From: Mycobacterium sp. D16R12
Lineage (GTDB): Bacteria; Actinomycetota; Actinomycetes; Mycobacteriales; Mycobacteriaceae
DNA: 64,000 nt
Assembly (NCBI RefSeq): GCF_002013465.1
Contig: NZ_MAFC01000002.1
Span: 186,001 to 250,000 of the forward strand
Reading direction: 5' to 3'
The notes under the pieces were generated by a model that did no database searches, was not told where the DNA came from, and saw only the letters and a list, made by a program, of their open reading frames with translations. The position numbers and the translations under genes were made by a program. Below, piece by piece: positions 30,993 through 43,610 of this stretch; the stretch's first letter is position 1, and every line of letters starts with the position of its first letter.

Positions 30993-32324
30993 CTCTCCCG
31001 GCCAATCCAGGCTCGACACGGGGTCGGCGCGGGTGACACCCGGATCGTCGACACCGAAGGTGCGTGCGATGCCCGGTCCACTGCTTCGTGTCTCGAACCT
31101 CACGGTCATGACGCCATGTCCGGTGCCCTGAATCCAGCCGTGGCCATACTCGGAATGGAGGATGTCGTCACCGACTCCCCAGCTTGCGGCGCTGGGGACG
31201 GGCGCCGCGGTGGACGGAGCCTCATCGGTTTCGGCAACCGATTCGGTCTGGTCCAAATCCGGGAAAAGCGAGGTCTGCTGGACGTCCGAGAATCCCGAGA
31301 ATCCCACGCCGACAAGGCGTATCGGGCCGATCTCGACCGGGTCGAGTAGCAGCCGGCGCGCCGCCGACATCAGCACGGCACGTTCGGTGGTGGCGTAAGG
31401 CAGAGTCGCCGACCTGGTCAGGATGCTCATGTCCGAGCGACGCAGCTTCACGGTGACGGTGCGCACGCCGCGACCGTGCTTGATGAGCCGCCGATGGGCG
31501 TGCGCGCCGATGGGTTCGATGGCCTCACGCAATTGATCGAGAGTTGTCAGGTCATCGGCGAAGGTGGATTCCGCGCTGATCTGCTTGGTCTCGGCGCGTT
31601 CTGCCACGGGGCGCTCATCGATACCACGTGCAAGCTGGTGCAGGGCGGGGCCTATCGTGCCGCCCAACACCGAGGCCACCTCGCTGGTCTGTAGCGCCGC
31701 TAGCTGGCCAATGGTATTGATTCCCAAACGGTTCAGACGTTCTTCTGCGACGGGCCCGATCCCCCACAATTTACGCACTGCAAGATCGGCGAGCAGCGAT
31801 CCCTGCTCCTCGGGTGCGACGATCCGCACCCCGTCGGGTTTGGCCAATCCCGATGCGATCTTGGCAAGCTGCTTCCCGGACCCCGCCCCGACCGACGCGG
31901 TGAGCCCGGTTTCGGTGAGCACCCGTGAACGAAGTTCGTCGATGTACTCCGCCACGGTTTCCGTTGTGGCCCCGGCTAGTTCAACAGGCTCCCCGAAGGC
32001 CTCGTCGAAGGACAGCTGTTCCAGAACCGGGATCATCGACCGCACTGTCGCGAACACCCGTCGGCTGGCGACGCCGTATACCGCGCCACGAGGCGGCAGG
32101 ACCACGACATTGATACCGACCAGACGTCGCGCCTGATGCATGGGCATCGCTGAGCGTGCTCCGAAAACGCGGGCCTCATAGCTCGCGCCGGCCACCACGC
32201 CCCGGCCGCCGGTACCACCGACGAGGACCGGACGATTACGCAGGGTTGGCCGGGTCAGCTGCTCGACCGAGGCGAAGAAGGCGTCCATGTCGAGGTGCAG
32301 AACCCATCGACCGGCAGCACACAC
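30957..32324 (-). CDS. dinX: DNA polymerase IV (Y-family)
   Basis: A 455-residue translesion polymerase. The catalytic acidic residues are in [14 protein letters not shown] and SFDEAF; the little-finger domain follows. A C-terminal extension carries the segment [20 protein letters not shown], as in mycobacterial DinX (Rv1537). No sliding-clamp-binding motif was identified with certainty; QTSLFPDL near residue 380 is a good candidate. GTG 32324 is chosen because TACGAT, a TANNNT hexamer, ends 6 bases upstream. The longer open frame to 32432 has no Shine-Dalgarno. Confidence 0.9.
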   Translation of the reverse strand: MCAAGRWVLHLDMDAFFASVEQLTRPTLRNRPVLVGGTGGRGVVAGASYEARVFGARSAMPMHQARRLVGINVVVLPPRGAVYGVASRRVFATVRSMIPVLEQLSFDEAFGEPVELAGATTETVAEYIDELRSRVLTETGLTASVGAGSGKQLAKIASGLAKPDGVRIVAPEEQGSLLADLAVRKLWGIGPVAEERLNRLGINTIGQLAALQTSEVASVLGGTIGPALHQLARGIDERPVAERAETKQISAESTFADDLTTLDQLREAIEPIGAHAHRRLIKHGRGVRTVTVKLRRSDMSILTRSATLPYATTERAVLMSAARRLLLDPVEIGPIRLVGVGFSGFSDVQQTSLFPDLDQTESVAETDEAPSTAAPVPSAASWGVGDDILHSEYGHGWIQGTGHGVMTVRFETRSSGPGIARTFGVDDPGVTRADPVSSLDWPGESAEPLDNGDEI

Positions 32325-32330
32325 GCGATC

Positions 32331-32336
32331 ATCGTA
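32331..32336 (-). promoter_or_regulatory. -10 hexamer before dinX, leaderless start
   Basis: TACGAT on the minus strand, 6 bases before GTG 32324. It supports the short start. No -35 or LexA box is visible. Confidence 0.4.
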
Positions 32337-32473
32337 TTGCGCAGGTCGGACGCCACCCTGCCCGGCGACACCGATCGAGCCCAGCACCCCGTAGTTGACG
32401 ACACGGTGCGGGCTGTGGCCGAACTCCGACAAGATATGGCCGAATCACGCTACTCAGACAGCCATATCGTCCC

Positions 32474-32479
32474 TAGCCT
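32474..32479 (+). promoter_or_regulatory. -10 hexamer before methyltransferase, leaderless start
   Basis: TAGCCT fits TANNNT and ends 6 bases before ATG 32486. There is no Shine-Dalgarno. Confidence 0.4.
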
Positions 32480-32485
32480 GGTGTC

Positions 32486-33055
32486 ATGGCAATGAATGTG
32501 GTGCACCGCTGGTGTTGTAGCTCGCAGATGTGGGCACGCAAGACCGAGTCGCAGCTCCTCCCGTGGGCGCTGCAGGGGGTTGAGCTAGGCGAGGACGCTC
32601 TGGAGATCGGTCCCGGCTACGGCGCCAATCTGCGGGTGCTGACCCGACGCACACCGCAGCTCACCGCGGTGGAGATCGACGAGACCATGGCGTCCCGGCT
32701 GCAGCGGCTCTACGGCGATCAGGCAACGGTGATCCAGGGTGACGGCACCAAGCTCGGTTTCGACAACAACCGATTCAGCTCGGTGGTGTGCTTCACCATG
32801 CTGCACCACGTACCGACACCTGATCTGCAGGATGCGCTGTTCACACAGGCACATCGGGTGCTGGCCCCGGGCGGAGTTTTCGCAGGCAGCGACGGTGTGC
32901 ATTCCACCTTCTTCCGACTGCTGCACATCGGCGACACCTACAATCCGGTACCGACCACGTCACTACCGGATCGCCTGCGAGCAGCGGGTTTCACCGACAT
33001 CGAGCATCACCTCGACGGGGGTAACCAGCGCTGGCGGGCCGTGAAGGCCGCGTAA
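32486..33055 (+). CDS. Class I SAM-dependent methyltransferase
   Basis: A 189-residue Rossmann-fold methyltransferase. Motif I is ALEIGPGYGANL, the acidic residue at the end of strand 2 is in AVEIDETM, and motif IV is VVCFTMLHHVPTP. It resembles small-molecule methyltransferases of the UbiE/MenG group; the substrate is unknown. It is convergent with ileS, with 4 bases between the stops. Confidence 0.85.
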   Translation: MAMNVVHRWCCSSQMWARKTESQLLPWALQGVELGEDALEIGPGYGANLRVLTRRTPQLTAVEIDETMASRLQRLYGDQATVIQGDGTKLGFDNNRFSSVVCFTMLHHVPTPDLQDALFTQAHRVLAPGGVFAGSDGVHSTFFRLLHIGDTYNPVPTTSLPDRLRAAGFTDIEHHLDGGNQRWRAVKAA

Positions 33056-33059
33056 GGCG

Positions 33060-36000
33060 CTAACCCACCGCCTTTTTCAAGGACACCCGGACCCCGTCGC
33101 CGACATCGGCGGCGGGGTTTGTGGCATGGCCGATTTCCAGTGTCGTGGCCAGGATTTCGCCGGCGATGAGGTCGCGGTGACGTTCCGCCCAGGGGTGACG
33201 GTCCTCGGGTACCTCGAGAATGACCTCGACGCGGTCGGATACCTCCAGACCTGTCGACTTACGAAGGTCCTGAAGCTCCCGGATGAGATCGCGCGCCCAT
33301 CCCTCGGCCTCCAGCTCCTCGGTGACGGTGTCATCGAGGATGACAAGTCCGCCGCCCTCGGGAAGCGCCGCCGTGGAATCCGGCTCCGCAGCAACCAGTT
33401 TCGAATCGAACTCGCCCTCCTGTAGGGTGATCCCGGCGGCGACTACGGTTCCGTCGGCCTGCAGCGCCCAGTCGCCGGCCTTGACCGCCCGGATGACCGT
33501 CTGCACCTCCTTGCCCAGCCGCGGACCGGCGGCACGTGCGTTGACGGTCAATTCGAACTTGCCGTAGGCAGCGATATCGTCGGTCAGTTCCACGGATTTC
33601 ACGTTCAGCTCATCGGCGATGAGGGCTGCATACGGCTCCAACCGCTTCGGGTCGGGCACCGCGACCGTCAGTTTGAGCAGCGGCAGACGCACCCGCAGCT
33701 TCTTGGCCTTGCGCAAGGATGAGCCAGTCGAGGCCACCTTTCGTACCTCGTCCATGGCTGCCACCAGATCGGGATCGGCCGGCAGCGCCGATTCGGACAC
33801 CCAATCGGTCAGGTGTACAGACCGCTCCCCCGTCAGCCCCCTCCAGATCACCTCGGTGGTCATCGGCAGCAGTGGTGCGGCCAGACGGCATGTCGTTTCC
33901 AGCACGGTGTGCAAGGTGTCGATCGCATCCGCGTCCTCGTCCCAGAACCGCGAACGTGACCGTCGCACATACCAGTTGGTCAGTGCGTCGGTGAACTGCC
34001 GCAGCTGTTCACACGCTCCCGAGACGTCGCAGATATCCATGGCCGCGGTGAGGTCATCGCGCAGCTGTGCCAGTTTGGCCAGGATGTACCTGTCGAGCAC
34101 CTGGGTCGAATTGGTGCGCCACGTCCCGGGTTTGGGCGCATACAGTTGCAGGAAGCTCCATGCGTTCCACAGCGGCAGGATCACCTGCCGCACACCCTCG
34201 CGAATACCCTGTTCGGTGACGACCAGGTTGCCACCGCGCAGGATCGGCGACGCCATGAGGAACCAGCGCATCGCGTCGGAGCCGTCGCGGTCGAACACCT
34301 CGTTGACATCCGGGTAATTGCGCAGCGACTTGCTCATCTTCTGGCCGTCATTGCCCAGCACGATGCCGTGCGACACACAGCTTCTGAACGCCGGCCGATC
34401 GAAGATGGCCGTCGCCAGCACGTGCATGACGTAGAACCAACCGCGAGTCTGGCCGATGTACTCGACGATGAAGTCGGCCGGGAAGTGATTTTCGAACCAC
34501 TCGGCATTCTCGAACGGATAGTGCACCTGCGCGTAAGGCATTGAGCCCGAGTCGAACCAGACGTCGAAGATGTCCGAGATGCGGCGCATGGTGGACTTGC
34601 CGGTCGGGTCGTCCGGATTTGGCCGGGTCAGCTCATCGATGTACGGCCGGTGCAGGTTCGTCGGACGGACCCCGAAGTCGCGTTCGAGCTCGTCGAGACT
34701 TCCGTACACGTCGATGCGCGGATATGCCGGATCGTCGGACTTCCACACAGGAATCGGACTGCCCCAGTATCTGTTTCGAGACACCGACCAGTCTCGTGCG
34801 CCTTCCAGCCACTTGCCGAACTGGCCGTGCTTGACGTGCTCGGGGTACCAGGTGATCTGCTCGTTGAGCTCCACCATCCGGTCCCGGAACTCGGTCACCT
34901 TGATGAACCAGGAGGACACGGCACGGTAGATCAACGGGTTTCGGCACCGCCAGCAGTGCGGGTACGAGTGGTCGTAGGTCTCATGACGCAACAGGACGGC
35001 GCCATTGGAGGCGGCAGCACCGGTGCCGTTCTTGAGGTCCTTGATGATCTGCGCGTTGGCATCGAACACCTGCTGGCCCACGTAATCAGGCACGCTGGCG
35101 TCGAATCGGCCCTTCGAATCGACAGGGGTGACCGGGGTGATCCCCGCCTTGTCGGTGAGGTTCATGTCTTCTTCACCGTAGGCCGGGGCGATATGCACGA
35201 TGCCGGTGCCGTCATCGGTGGTGACGTAGTCGCCCGAGAGCACCGTGAAGGCATTCGGCGACGCGTCCTGCTGGAAGTACGGGAACGGCGGGAGGTACCG
35301 CATACCCAGCAGCTCGGCGCCGGTATAGGTGTCCAGCACCGTCGGCTCTTCACCGAGCTCACGGGCGTAGGACCCCACCCGCGCCTGCGCCAACAGGTAC
35401 CGATCCGCAGTGCCGTCGTGACCTTCGGCCGCAACCACCGCGTAGGTCACCTCGGGGTTGACGGCGACCGCCAGGTTCGAGGGCAGCGTCCAGGGCGTTG
35501 TGGTCCAGATCAGCAGGCGCGCACCGTCGAGCACCGCCCACCGGCTGTCCGCATTGCCGGCGATCCCGTATCCCACGGTGACGGCGGGATCCTGACGGCT
35601 CTGGTACACGTCGTCGTCCATGCGCAGTTCGTGATTGGACAGCGGCGTCTCATCGCGCCAGCAATACGGCAGTACGCGGTATCCCTCATACGCCAATCCC
35701 TTGTCCCACAATTGCTTGAACGCCCAGATGACCGACTCCATAAAGGTCGGGTCGAGCGTCTTGTAGTCGTTGTCGAAGTCCACCCAGCGTGCCTGCCGGG
35801 TGACGTACTCGCGCCATTCCTTCGTGTAGCGCAGCACCGACTCGCGGCAGGCATCATTGAACTCGGCGATGCCCATATCGTCGATTTGCGATTTGTCGGT
35901 GATACCGAGCTGGCGCTCCACCTCCAGCTCGGCGGGCAAACCATGTGTGTCCCAACCAAATCGGCGGTCCACCTGGTACCCACGCATGGTCTGATAGCGC

Positions 36001-36269
36001 GGGACGATGTCCTTGACGTACCCGGTGAGCAGATGTCCGTAGTGCGGCAACCCGTTGGCGAACGGAGGACCGTCATAGAAGACGTACTCCGGGGAGCCCT
36101 CACGTTGGTCAATGCTGGCGCGGAAGGTGTTGTCGGCGTCCCAGTAGCCGAGCACCTGCTTTTCCAGCGCAGGAAGATTCGGCGATCCGGTGCGCTGATC
36201 GGCCCCGAGATCGGTGCGCGGGTACGCGTCGGTTCGCTCGCCCTGATGCTCTTCGCCCGAGGGGCTCAT
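33060..36269 (-). CDS. ileS: Isoleucyl-tRNA synthetase
   Basis: A 1069-residue class I synthetase that charges tRNA-Ile. The HIGH motif is PHYGHLLTG and the KMSKS motif is [12 protein letters not shown]1 editing domain lies between them, and a long C-terminal anticodon-binding region follows. Length and motifs fit the eukaryote-like (type 2) IleS that mycobacteria carry, which is generally less sensitive to mupirocin. ATG 36269 follows AGGGAG; the longer open frame runs through the T-box leader. The gene lies downstream of an MFS gene and is controlled by the T-box. Confidence 0.96.
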   Translation of the reverse strand: MSPSGEEHQGERTDAYPRTDLGADQRTGSPNLPALEKQVLGYWDADNTFRASIDQREGSPEYVFYDGPPFANGLPHYGHLLTGYVKDIVPRYQTMRGYQVDRRFGWDTHGLPAELEVERQLGITDKSQIDDMGIAEFNDACRESVLRYTKEWREYVTRQARWVDFDNDYKTLDPTFMESVIWAFKQLWDKGLAYEGYRVLPYCWRDETPLSNHELRMDDDVYQSRQDPAVTVGYGIAGNADSRWAVLDGARLLIWTTTPWTLPSNLAVAVNPEVTYAVVAAEGHDGTADRYLLAQARVGSYARELGEEPTVLDTYTGAELLGMRYLPPFPYFQQDASPNAFTVLSGDYVTTDDGTGIVHIAPAYGEEDMNLTDKAGITPVTPVDSKGRFDASVPDYVGQQVFDANAQIIKDLKNGTGAAASNGAVLLRHETYDHSYPHCWRCRNPLIYRAVSSWFIKVTEFRDRMVELNEQITWYPEHVKHGQFGKWLEGARDWSVSRNRYWGSPIPVWKSDDPAYPRIDVYGSLDELERDFGVRPTNLHRPYIDELTRPNPDDPTGKSTMRRISDIFDVWFDSGSMPYAQVHYPFENAEWFENHFPADFIVEYIGQTRGWFYVMHVLATAIFDRPAFRSCVSHGIVLGNDGQKMSKSLRNYPDVNEVFDRDGSDAMRWFLMASPILRGGNLVVTEQGIREGVRQVILPLWNAWSFLQLYAPKPGTWRTNSTQVLDRYILAKLAQLRDDLTAAMDICDVSGACEQLRQFTDALTNWYVRRSRSRFWDEDADAIDTLHTVLETTCRLAAPLLPMTTEVIWRGLTGERSVHLTDWVSESALPADPDLVAAMDEVRKVASTGSSLRKAKKLRVRLPLLKLTVAVPDPKRLEPYAALIADELNVKSVELTDDIAAYGKFELTVNARAAGPRLGKEVQTVIRAVKAGDWALQADGTVVAAGITLQEGEFDSKLVAAEPDSTAALPEGGGLVILDDTVTEELEAEGWARDLIRELQDLRKSTGLEVSDRVEVILEVPEDRHPWAERHRDLIAGEILATTLEIGHATNPAADVGDGVRVSLKKAVG

Positions 36270-36279
36270 CGCGGTCTCC

Positions 36280-36468
36280 CTGTGCTCGCTGGCACGGGGA
36301 CGATGGGACGCCGTCGGCGTACCTCCGCGGTACCACCCCGCTTGCCCCACGCTGTCGGGGCCTCTCACAACGGCTGTCACGGGCCTGCCCGTCCGGTTCT
36401 ACTGGGTTATCCGCGCTGGGCACGAAACTTTTCTTCCGGAGACTCCCCGGTGATGGCCGGATCGGTGT
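36280..36468 (-). ncRNA. T-box riboswitch of ileS (ultrashort stem I, translational)
   Basis: In the 213-base gap before ileS the minus strand carries the T-box sequence TGGTACCGCGG at 36325-36335 inside a hairpin. An ATC isoleucine specifier lies at 36452-36454 in the context CCGGCCATCACCGGGGAG. This compact layout matches actinobacterial ileS T-boxes, in which uncharged tRNA-Ile pairs with both elements and frees the ribosome binding site. The bases around GGGAGACCGCG before the ATG can pair with the T-box region, so control is probably translational; no terminator with a U-run is visible. Confidence 0.9.
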
Positions 36469-36482
36469 CTGTGGCGCCAATT

Positions 36483-37739
36483 CTATTCGGGTGCGTTGAT
36501 ATGGCCAAACCGGTTTCGAAGTACCATCACCGCGGCCAGGACCAGGGCAATCGTCAGTAACGCCCCCACGAAGAGCACCGTCAGCGCCCACCCGCCCGCT
36601 TGGTACGCCAGCCCGCCCGCGGCCCCGGCCACCGAACTGCCGAGGTAGTAACTGAACAAGTACAGCGCGGAGGCCTCCGCACGGTCGCGTTGCGCGACGG
36701 CGCCCACCCAGCCGCTCGCGACGGTATGGGCCGCGAAGAAGCCTGCGGTGAACACACCCACGCCGATGATCACCGCGACGAGTGAATCCGGGATGGTCAG
36801 CGCCAGTCCGATGGCCGTGACGGCAACCGCTCCGATGAGGACCAGCCCCCGGCCGCGGCGGTCCGCCAGCCTGCCGGCCACCGCCGAGGACACCGTGCCC
36901 GCGAGATACAGCAGGAACAACAGTCCGGCGACGGCCGTAGGAAGCCCGAACGGCGGCGCGACCAGGCGGTAGCCCAAATAGTTGTAGACGGTGACGAACC
37001 CGCCCATGAGCAGGAAGGCGAGCCCGAACATGATGAGCAGAACCGGGTTTCGCATGTGCGTCCCGAGAATCTTCATCGTGGTGCCGACCCGGACCCGCTT
37101 GGGCACGAAGAACTGCGACCGTGGAAGCAGCAATGCGAAGAGCACCGTGCACACCAACGTCATGGCGCCACTACCGAGTAACGCCATGCGCCAATTGCTC
37201 ACGTCGAGAACCGAGGACGCCACCAGCCGTCCGGCCAGTCCACCGACTGTGGTTCCCGCGATGTATCTGCCCATTGCCGAACCCAGTGAGCCCGGATGCA
37301 CCTCTTCGGCCAGGAATGCCATTGCTACTGCCGGAATTCCGGCAAGTGCAGCGCCTTCGGCAGCGCGGCCGATCAGCAACACCGAGAAGGTGGGGCTGGC
37401 CGGGAGCAGCAGCCCGATGATCGTCGTGGCGATCGCCGAGACCAGCATGACCCGGGTGCGCCCGTAACGTTCCGAGAGTGCACTCGCCGGAATGATCGAT
37501 AACGCGAGCATCCCGGTGGTCACCGAGACGGTCAGCGCGGCGGCCGCAGGGCTCACCCCGAAATCCGCGGAGAGCGCCGGGAGCACCGCCTGGGTGCCGT
37601 AGAGGGCGGCGAACGTCGCGAGCCCGGCGGCGAAGAGCGCACCGGTCAGACGGTGATATCCGGCGGTACCAGTTTCATGGGGCACCGGATCTGCGGCGCA
37701 GATCGCCGCGCCGCTCTGGGTACTCGGAGCCATCGCCAT
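36483..37739 (-). CDS. MFS transporter, YnfM-like
   Basis: A 418-residue major facilitator with twelve predicted membrane segments. The loop 2-3 motif is ALSERYGRTRVMLVS and the loop 8-9 copy is RLADRRGRGLVLIG. It resembles YnfM and other efflux permeases. A divergent LysR gene 90 bases away suggests that it is induced by its substrate, which is unknown. The T-box leader of ileS starts right after its stop. Confidence 0.85.
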   Translation of the reverse strand: MAMAPSTQSGAAICAADPVPHETGTAGYHRLTGALFAAGLATFAALYGTQAVLPALSADFGVSPAAAALTVSVTTGMLALSIIPASALSERYGRTRVMLVSAIATTIIGLLLPASPTFSVLLIGRAAEGAALAGIPAVAMAFLAEEVHPGSLGSAMGRYIAGTTVGGLAGRLVASSVLDVSNWRMALLGSGAMTLVCTVLFALLLPRSQFFVPKRVRVGTTMKILGTHMRNPVLLIMFGLAFLLMGGFVTVYNYLGYRLVAPPFGLPTAVAGLLFLLYLAGTVSSAVAGRLADRRGRGLVLIGAVAVTAIGLALTIPDSLVAVIIGVGVFTAGFFAAHTVASGWVGAVAQRDRAEASALYLFSYYLGSSVAGAAGGLAYQAGGWALTVLFVGALLTIALVLAAVMVLRNRFGHINAPE

Positions 37740-37793
37740 GGATGTAGATGCTCCCCCGGTGAGTTATATCGCGGAAATGAGCGATTCAGCGAT

Positions 37794-37817
37794 CTATAAT
37801 TCATTATCCGCATATAG
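37794..37817. promoter_or_regulatory. Candidate LysR operator, MFS-lysR gap
   Basis: CTATA at 37794-37798 and TATAG at 37813-37817 form an inverted repeat with a 14-base spacer, just before the GTG of lysR. TATATCGC at about 37765 is a related half-site. The gap is AT-rich compared with its surroundings. Confidence 0.4.
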
Positions 37818-37829
37818 CGAGGTGAAGGC

Positions 37830-38702
37830 GTGGCAGAGGGTGACTACGAGTGGTACATAACACTCGCCGAGCGGCAGAACGTGACCGCGGCCGCCGAGCA
37901 GCTCCAACTCGCCCAGCCCACGCTCACCCGAATGCTGGCCAGGTTGGAGGGCCGGCTGGGCGTTCAACTGTTCGACCGGCACGGCAAGCGGCTCACGTTG
38001 AACCCGTCCGGGCGGATCTTCTATCAGCACGCCCGGCGCGCCCAGATGGAACTGGACTCTGCTCGTCGGACCATCAACGACCTCGCCAACCCTGCCGAGG
38101 GTGAGATCCGGCTCGGATTCCTGCACACCTTCGGACCCACCCTCGTCGCCCGCCTGATTGCGGGATTCGCCGCGACGTCACCACACGTCCGATTCGTGTT
38201 GGAGCAGGGCGCCGCCGGCAGCCTCGATGACCTCGTCGCGAACGGCGATCTTGACGTCGCAATCGTCTCCCCCCGGCCACGTCGCGCAAATCTCGGATGG
38301 CGCAACCTCTTCCGGCAACGTCTCGGTGTCGCCGTGCCCACAGATCATCGACTCGCGCACTCCGCGGATGTGTCGATGATCGATCTGGCCGACGAGCCAT
38401 TCATCGGGATGCATCCGGGTTTCGGTATGCGCCGCCTCCTCGAGGAGCTTTGCGCTGCTGCACAATTCCAGCCACGCATCGTGCTCGAATCGAGCAATCT
38501 GACGACGGTGGCGGGCCTGGTGGCGGCAGGACTCGGCGTCACAGTGCTCCCCGTCGACGCCACCACCTACCCGCCTGATCTCAGGATGTTGCGCCTCGTG
38601 GACGCCGACGCCCACCGGGACGTCGGCATCATCTGGAGCTCCGGGCAGCCACTCTCGCGTCCGGTCCGCGATTTCATATCCCACGCCATCGCCTCGACGT
38701 AG
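37830..38702 (+). CDS. LysR family regulator
   Basis: A 290-residue LysR-type regulator with helix-turn-helix NVTAAAEQLQLAQPTLTRMLARLE and a standard effector-binding domain. GTG 37830 follows AGGTGAAGG. It is divergent from the MFS gene and probably controls it. The DUF294 gene follows 15 bases downstream on the same strand, which may be fortuitous. Confidence 0.87.
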   Translation: MAEGDYEWYITLAERQNVTAAAEQLQLAQPTLTRMLARLEGRLGVQLFDRHGKRLTLNPSGRIFYQHARRAQMELDSARRTINDLANPAEGEIRLGFLHTFGPTLVARLIAGFAATSPHVRFVLEQGAAGSLDDLVANGDLDVAIVSPRPRRANLGWRNLFRQRLGVAVPTDHRLAHSADVSMIDLADEPFIGMHPGFGMRRLLEELCAAAQFQPRIVLESSNLTTVAGLVAAGLGVTVLPVDATTYPPDLRMLRLVDADAHRDVGIIWSSGQPLSRPVRDFISHAIAST

Positions 38703-38717
38703 GTCACAATCATCCTC

Positions 38718-39770
38718 ATGCCTGCCGATGTGCCGCCCGCGAACGGGATCGCTCAGGCGATAGCGCAGATCGATACCGCCGACGACGAGGCCGGGTTCTG
38801 CACCGCAGTGGGCGCGGCGCGGATGGTGATAGCCCTTGAGGTACGGGTGCGCACACCGGAGGCGGCCCTCGCCGCTGCCTGGTCCGAAGCGTTGCGGTGC
38901 AGTATCGGCACGGCCACGCGACTCGTCACCGGCGGGGTGGATCCGGGCTGGACCTGGTTTGTCTCGGGAAGTGTGGCCCGCGGCGAGGCGGCACCCGGTT
39001 CCGATATCGAGACGCTGCTCGCCGTCGACGACGCGGTGGACGCCGACCGCAAGACTCACCTGATGGAGCTGGCCGCCCAGGTCCACGCGATGCTCGAACG
39101 CGGTGGCATCGGGAGCGATTCGAACGGCGTGCTGGCCAGTCGCGGCCGATTCTGCCGCCGTACCTCCAACTGGTTCGAAGGAATCGAACGCTGGTGCGCC
39201 AACCCGCCCGAAGACCGCGGCGTTGTGATGGCGGGGCTGATGGCCGACTCGGACGGGGTGGGCGCGGGATCGTTGTTGTCCGACAACGCCCTACGTACCG
39301 AGACTGCCCGCTGTGCACAGCGCCACTACCCGATCCGGCTCGCCATGCTGCAGGACGCGGTGGCCGTACGCGCCGGATTCCCCTCGCGGTTAAGGATATT
39401 CGCGACACAATCCGACACCGTCGATCTCAAGGTCGCGGCGATCGATCCGGTGGTCAAGATCGCACGCTGGGCGGCGTTGTCCGCCGGAGCGGATGTACTT
39501 TCGACACCAGAGCGCCTCGACGCGGCGTCGGCAGCCAACATCCTGGACGCCGATGACGCCACGACACTGCGGGATTGCTTCGCGTGGCTGCTCCGATTTC
39601 GGTGGCGCTCTCGGGCCACGGCGTGGCAGGACGGACAGCACATGTCCGACACCGTTTCACTGTCTGCCCTTGCCCCGCAGGAACGTGCGGTGCTGCGCTC
39701 CGTCGCGCGCGAGATCGCCGGGATCCGACGCAAGCTCATCTACCTGTCCTCGACATCCTCATTCAGATAG
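38718..39770 (+). CDS. DUF294-type nucleotidyltransferase-like protein
   Basis: A 350-residue protein with a GlnD-like nucleotidyltransferase core. The motif VSGSVARGEAAPGSDIETLLAV provides the Gly-Ser and the two metal-binding acidic residues. A C-terminal helical domain resembles the putative nucleotidyltransferase substrate-binding domain. CBS and cyclic-nucleotide domains found in longer homologues are missing. An exonuclease gene is convergent with a 12-base overlap; the two protein families are often neighbours in bacteria. The target is unknown. Confidence 0.75.
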   Translation: MPADVPPANGIAQAIAQIDTADDEAGFCTAVGAARMVIALEVRVRTPEAALAAAWSEALRCSIGTATRLVTGGVDPGWTWFVSGSVARGEAAPGSDIETLLAVDDAVDADRKTHLMELAAQVHAMLERGGIGSDSNGVLASRGRFCRRTSNWFEGIERWCANPPEDRGVVMAGLMADSDGVGAGSLLSDNALRTETARCAQRHYPIRLAMLQDAVAVRAGFPSRLRIFATQSDTVDLKVAAIDPVVKIARWAALSAGADVLSTPERLDAASAANILDADDATTLRDCFAWLLRFRWRSRATAWQDGQHMSDTVSLSALAPQERAVLRSVAREIAGIRRKLIYLSSTSSFR

Positions 39771-40343
39771 TCGGTCGTACCAGCGCATGGCCCAGCGAGC
39801 ATCTCCCAGGGCCGTGTGCCGCTGCCCGGCGCTGGGGGTCTTCACTCCGAATTGCAGTGAAAGGTTGGAGTAATCGGCGTCCGGTATCAGCCCGCGTTCA
39901 CGGATCCGTGCCGCGGTGAGAGCGACGACATCGACAAGAGCCGGATTCCACGCGGGGCTGGTCCCGTGAGCCAGGAACATCCGCGTCAGGCACTCAGCAT
40001 CGAATTGAGGTATCACCCCGACGATGGTGGCTCCCGCCGTCCATTCATCGACGAGCGCAACAGCCTCCGCAGCACGAAAGACGCGCGGGAACTGCAGCGG
40101 CTTCAGGCGCACTTGGGGGTGCCGCTTGTGGAAACCGCTGATCTCCAGGCCGGCGGGATCCGCCGATTCCAGGTCTAAGTCCTGGACGTCTACGCATAGG
40201 TGCAACTGCCGTTGCCCGACATCGGTGCGACGAATGATCCCCACTTCCCATGGCTGGCGCTCACGGTGCAGCCCGGTGGTCTCAGTATCGAGAAAGACCA
40301 ACGGAGCGGAAAAGTCCTCGGGCTCCACAGCATCGCCAACCAT
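39759..40343 (-). CDS. DEDDh 3'-5' exonuclease family protein
   Basis: A 194-residue DnaQ-like exonuclease. The acidic residues are in FLDTETTGL (Exo I), IPQFDAECL (Exo II) and HTALGDARWAM (Exo III, with the His five residues before the Asp). It has no polymerase domain. It may act on RNA or DNA ends and is linked by position to the DUF294 protein. meaB lies 9 bases downstream on the same strand but is probably an independent unit. Confidence 0.8.
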   Translation of the reverse strand: MVGDAVEPEDFSAPLVFLDTETTGLHRERQPWEVGIIRRTDVGQRQLHLCVDVQDLDLESADPAGLEISGFHKRHPQVRLKPLQFPRVFRAAEAVALVDEWTAGATIVGVIPQFDAECLTRMFLAHGTSPAWNPALVDVVALTAARIRERGLIPDADYSNLSLQFGVKTPSAGQRHTALGDARWAMRWYDRLSE

Positions 40344-40352
40344 GCGGGGCGC

Positions 40353-41332
40353 CTACGAGCCGAGAGAGAGTAGCCGCTCGGCGGCCAGCGCGGGCGTCAG
40401 GGAGCCCTCACGCACCTGCTGCTCGATATCCGCACGTGCGGATTTCACATCCGGTGCGTTGAGCACCCGGTCCAGCACCGCGTCGCGCACCATTGCCCAC
40501 ATCCAGTCAACTTGCTGGCGGCGACGTTTGGCCTCGAACTCCCCTGCCTCTGTCAGCACCGCGCGGTGCTGCAGCACGGTGTCCCACATCTCGGAGACTC
40601 CATTGTTCTCCAGCGCACTCATGGTGAGAACCGGTGGGCGCCATATGGTGTCATGCGGATAGATCAGCCGCAGCGCACCCGACAATTCCCGCGCGGCCTT
40701 CTGAGCCTCGATGGCATGGGAGCCATCGGCCTTGTTGACCACCACGATGTCGGCCAGCTCGAGCACACCCTTTTTGATGCCCTGCAGCTGATCTCCGGTG
40801 CGCGCCAGCGTCAGGAAGACAAAGGTGTCGACCATGTTGGCGACGGTGACCTCGGACTGCCCCACGCCGACGGTCTCGATGAGGATGACGTCGAATCCGG
40901 CCGATTCCAGCAGCACCACCGTCTCCCGGGTCGCCTTGGCCACCCCACCAAGCGTGCCCGAGGTCGGCGACGGCCGGATGTAGGCATCGGGATGTACCGA
41001 GAGCCGACCCATCCGGGTCTTGTCACCCAAAATCGAACCGCCGGTGCGCGTCGACGACGGATCGACCGCCAGCACGGCCACCCGATGCCCGTGCTCAATG
41101 AGGTACATGCCGAGCGCCTCGATGGTGGTCGACTTTCCCACCCCGGGCACACCGGTAATACCTACCCGCAGGGCGTTCCCACCATCGGCAGAGAGCTCCA
41201 ACAGCAGCTGCTGGGCCTGCGCGCGATGATCGCCGCGCGTCGACTCGACCAGTGTGATGGCTCGGGCAAGCGCCGATCGATCCCCCGACCGGATCAGCGC
41301 CGCCAGATCATCAGGTGACTGTTGTTCCCGCA

Positions 41333-41333
<1 letters not shown>
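40353..41333 (-). CDS. meaB: Methylmalonyl-CoA mutase-associated GTPase MeaB
   Basis: A 326-residue G3E-family GTPase that loads and protects the adenosylcobalamin cofactor of methylmalonyl-CoA mutase. Walker A is GITGVPGVGKST; further motifs are LAVDPSSTRTGGSILGDKTRM and the base-specificity NKAD. Its ATG overlaps the mutB stop (TGATG), so it is the third coupled gene of mutA-mutB-meaB. Confidence 0.95.
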
Positions 41334-43609
<2,276 letters not shown>

Positions 43610-43610
43610 G

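Noticed and set aside
34650-36560. 636-codon open frame on the plus strand
   Set aside because: It is antisense to ileS and its T-box. The translation is low-complexity, V/R/H-rich and without motifs, as expected from high-GC shadow frames.
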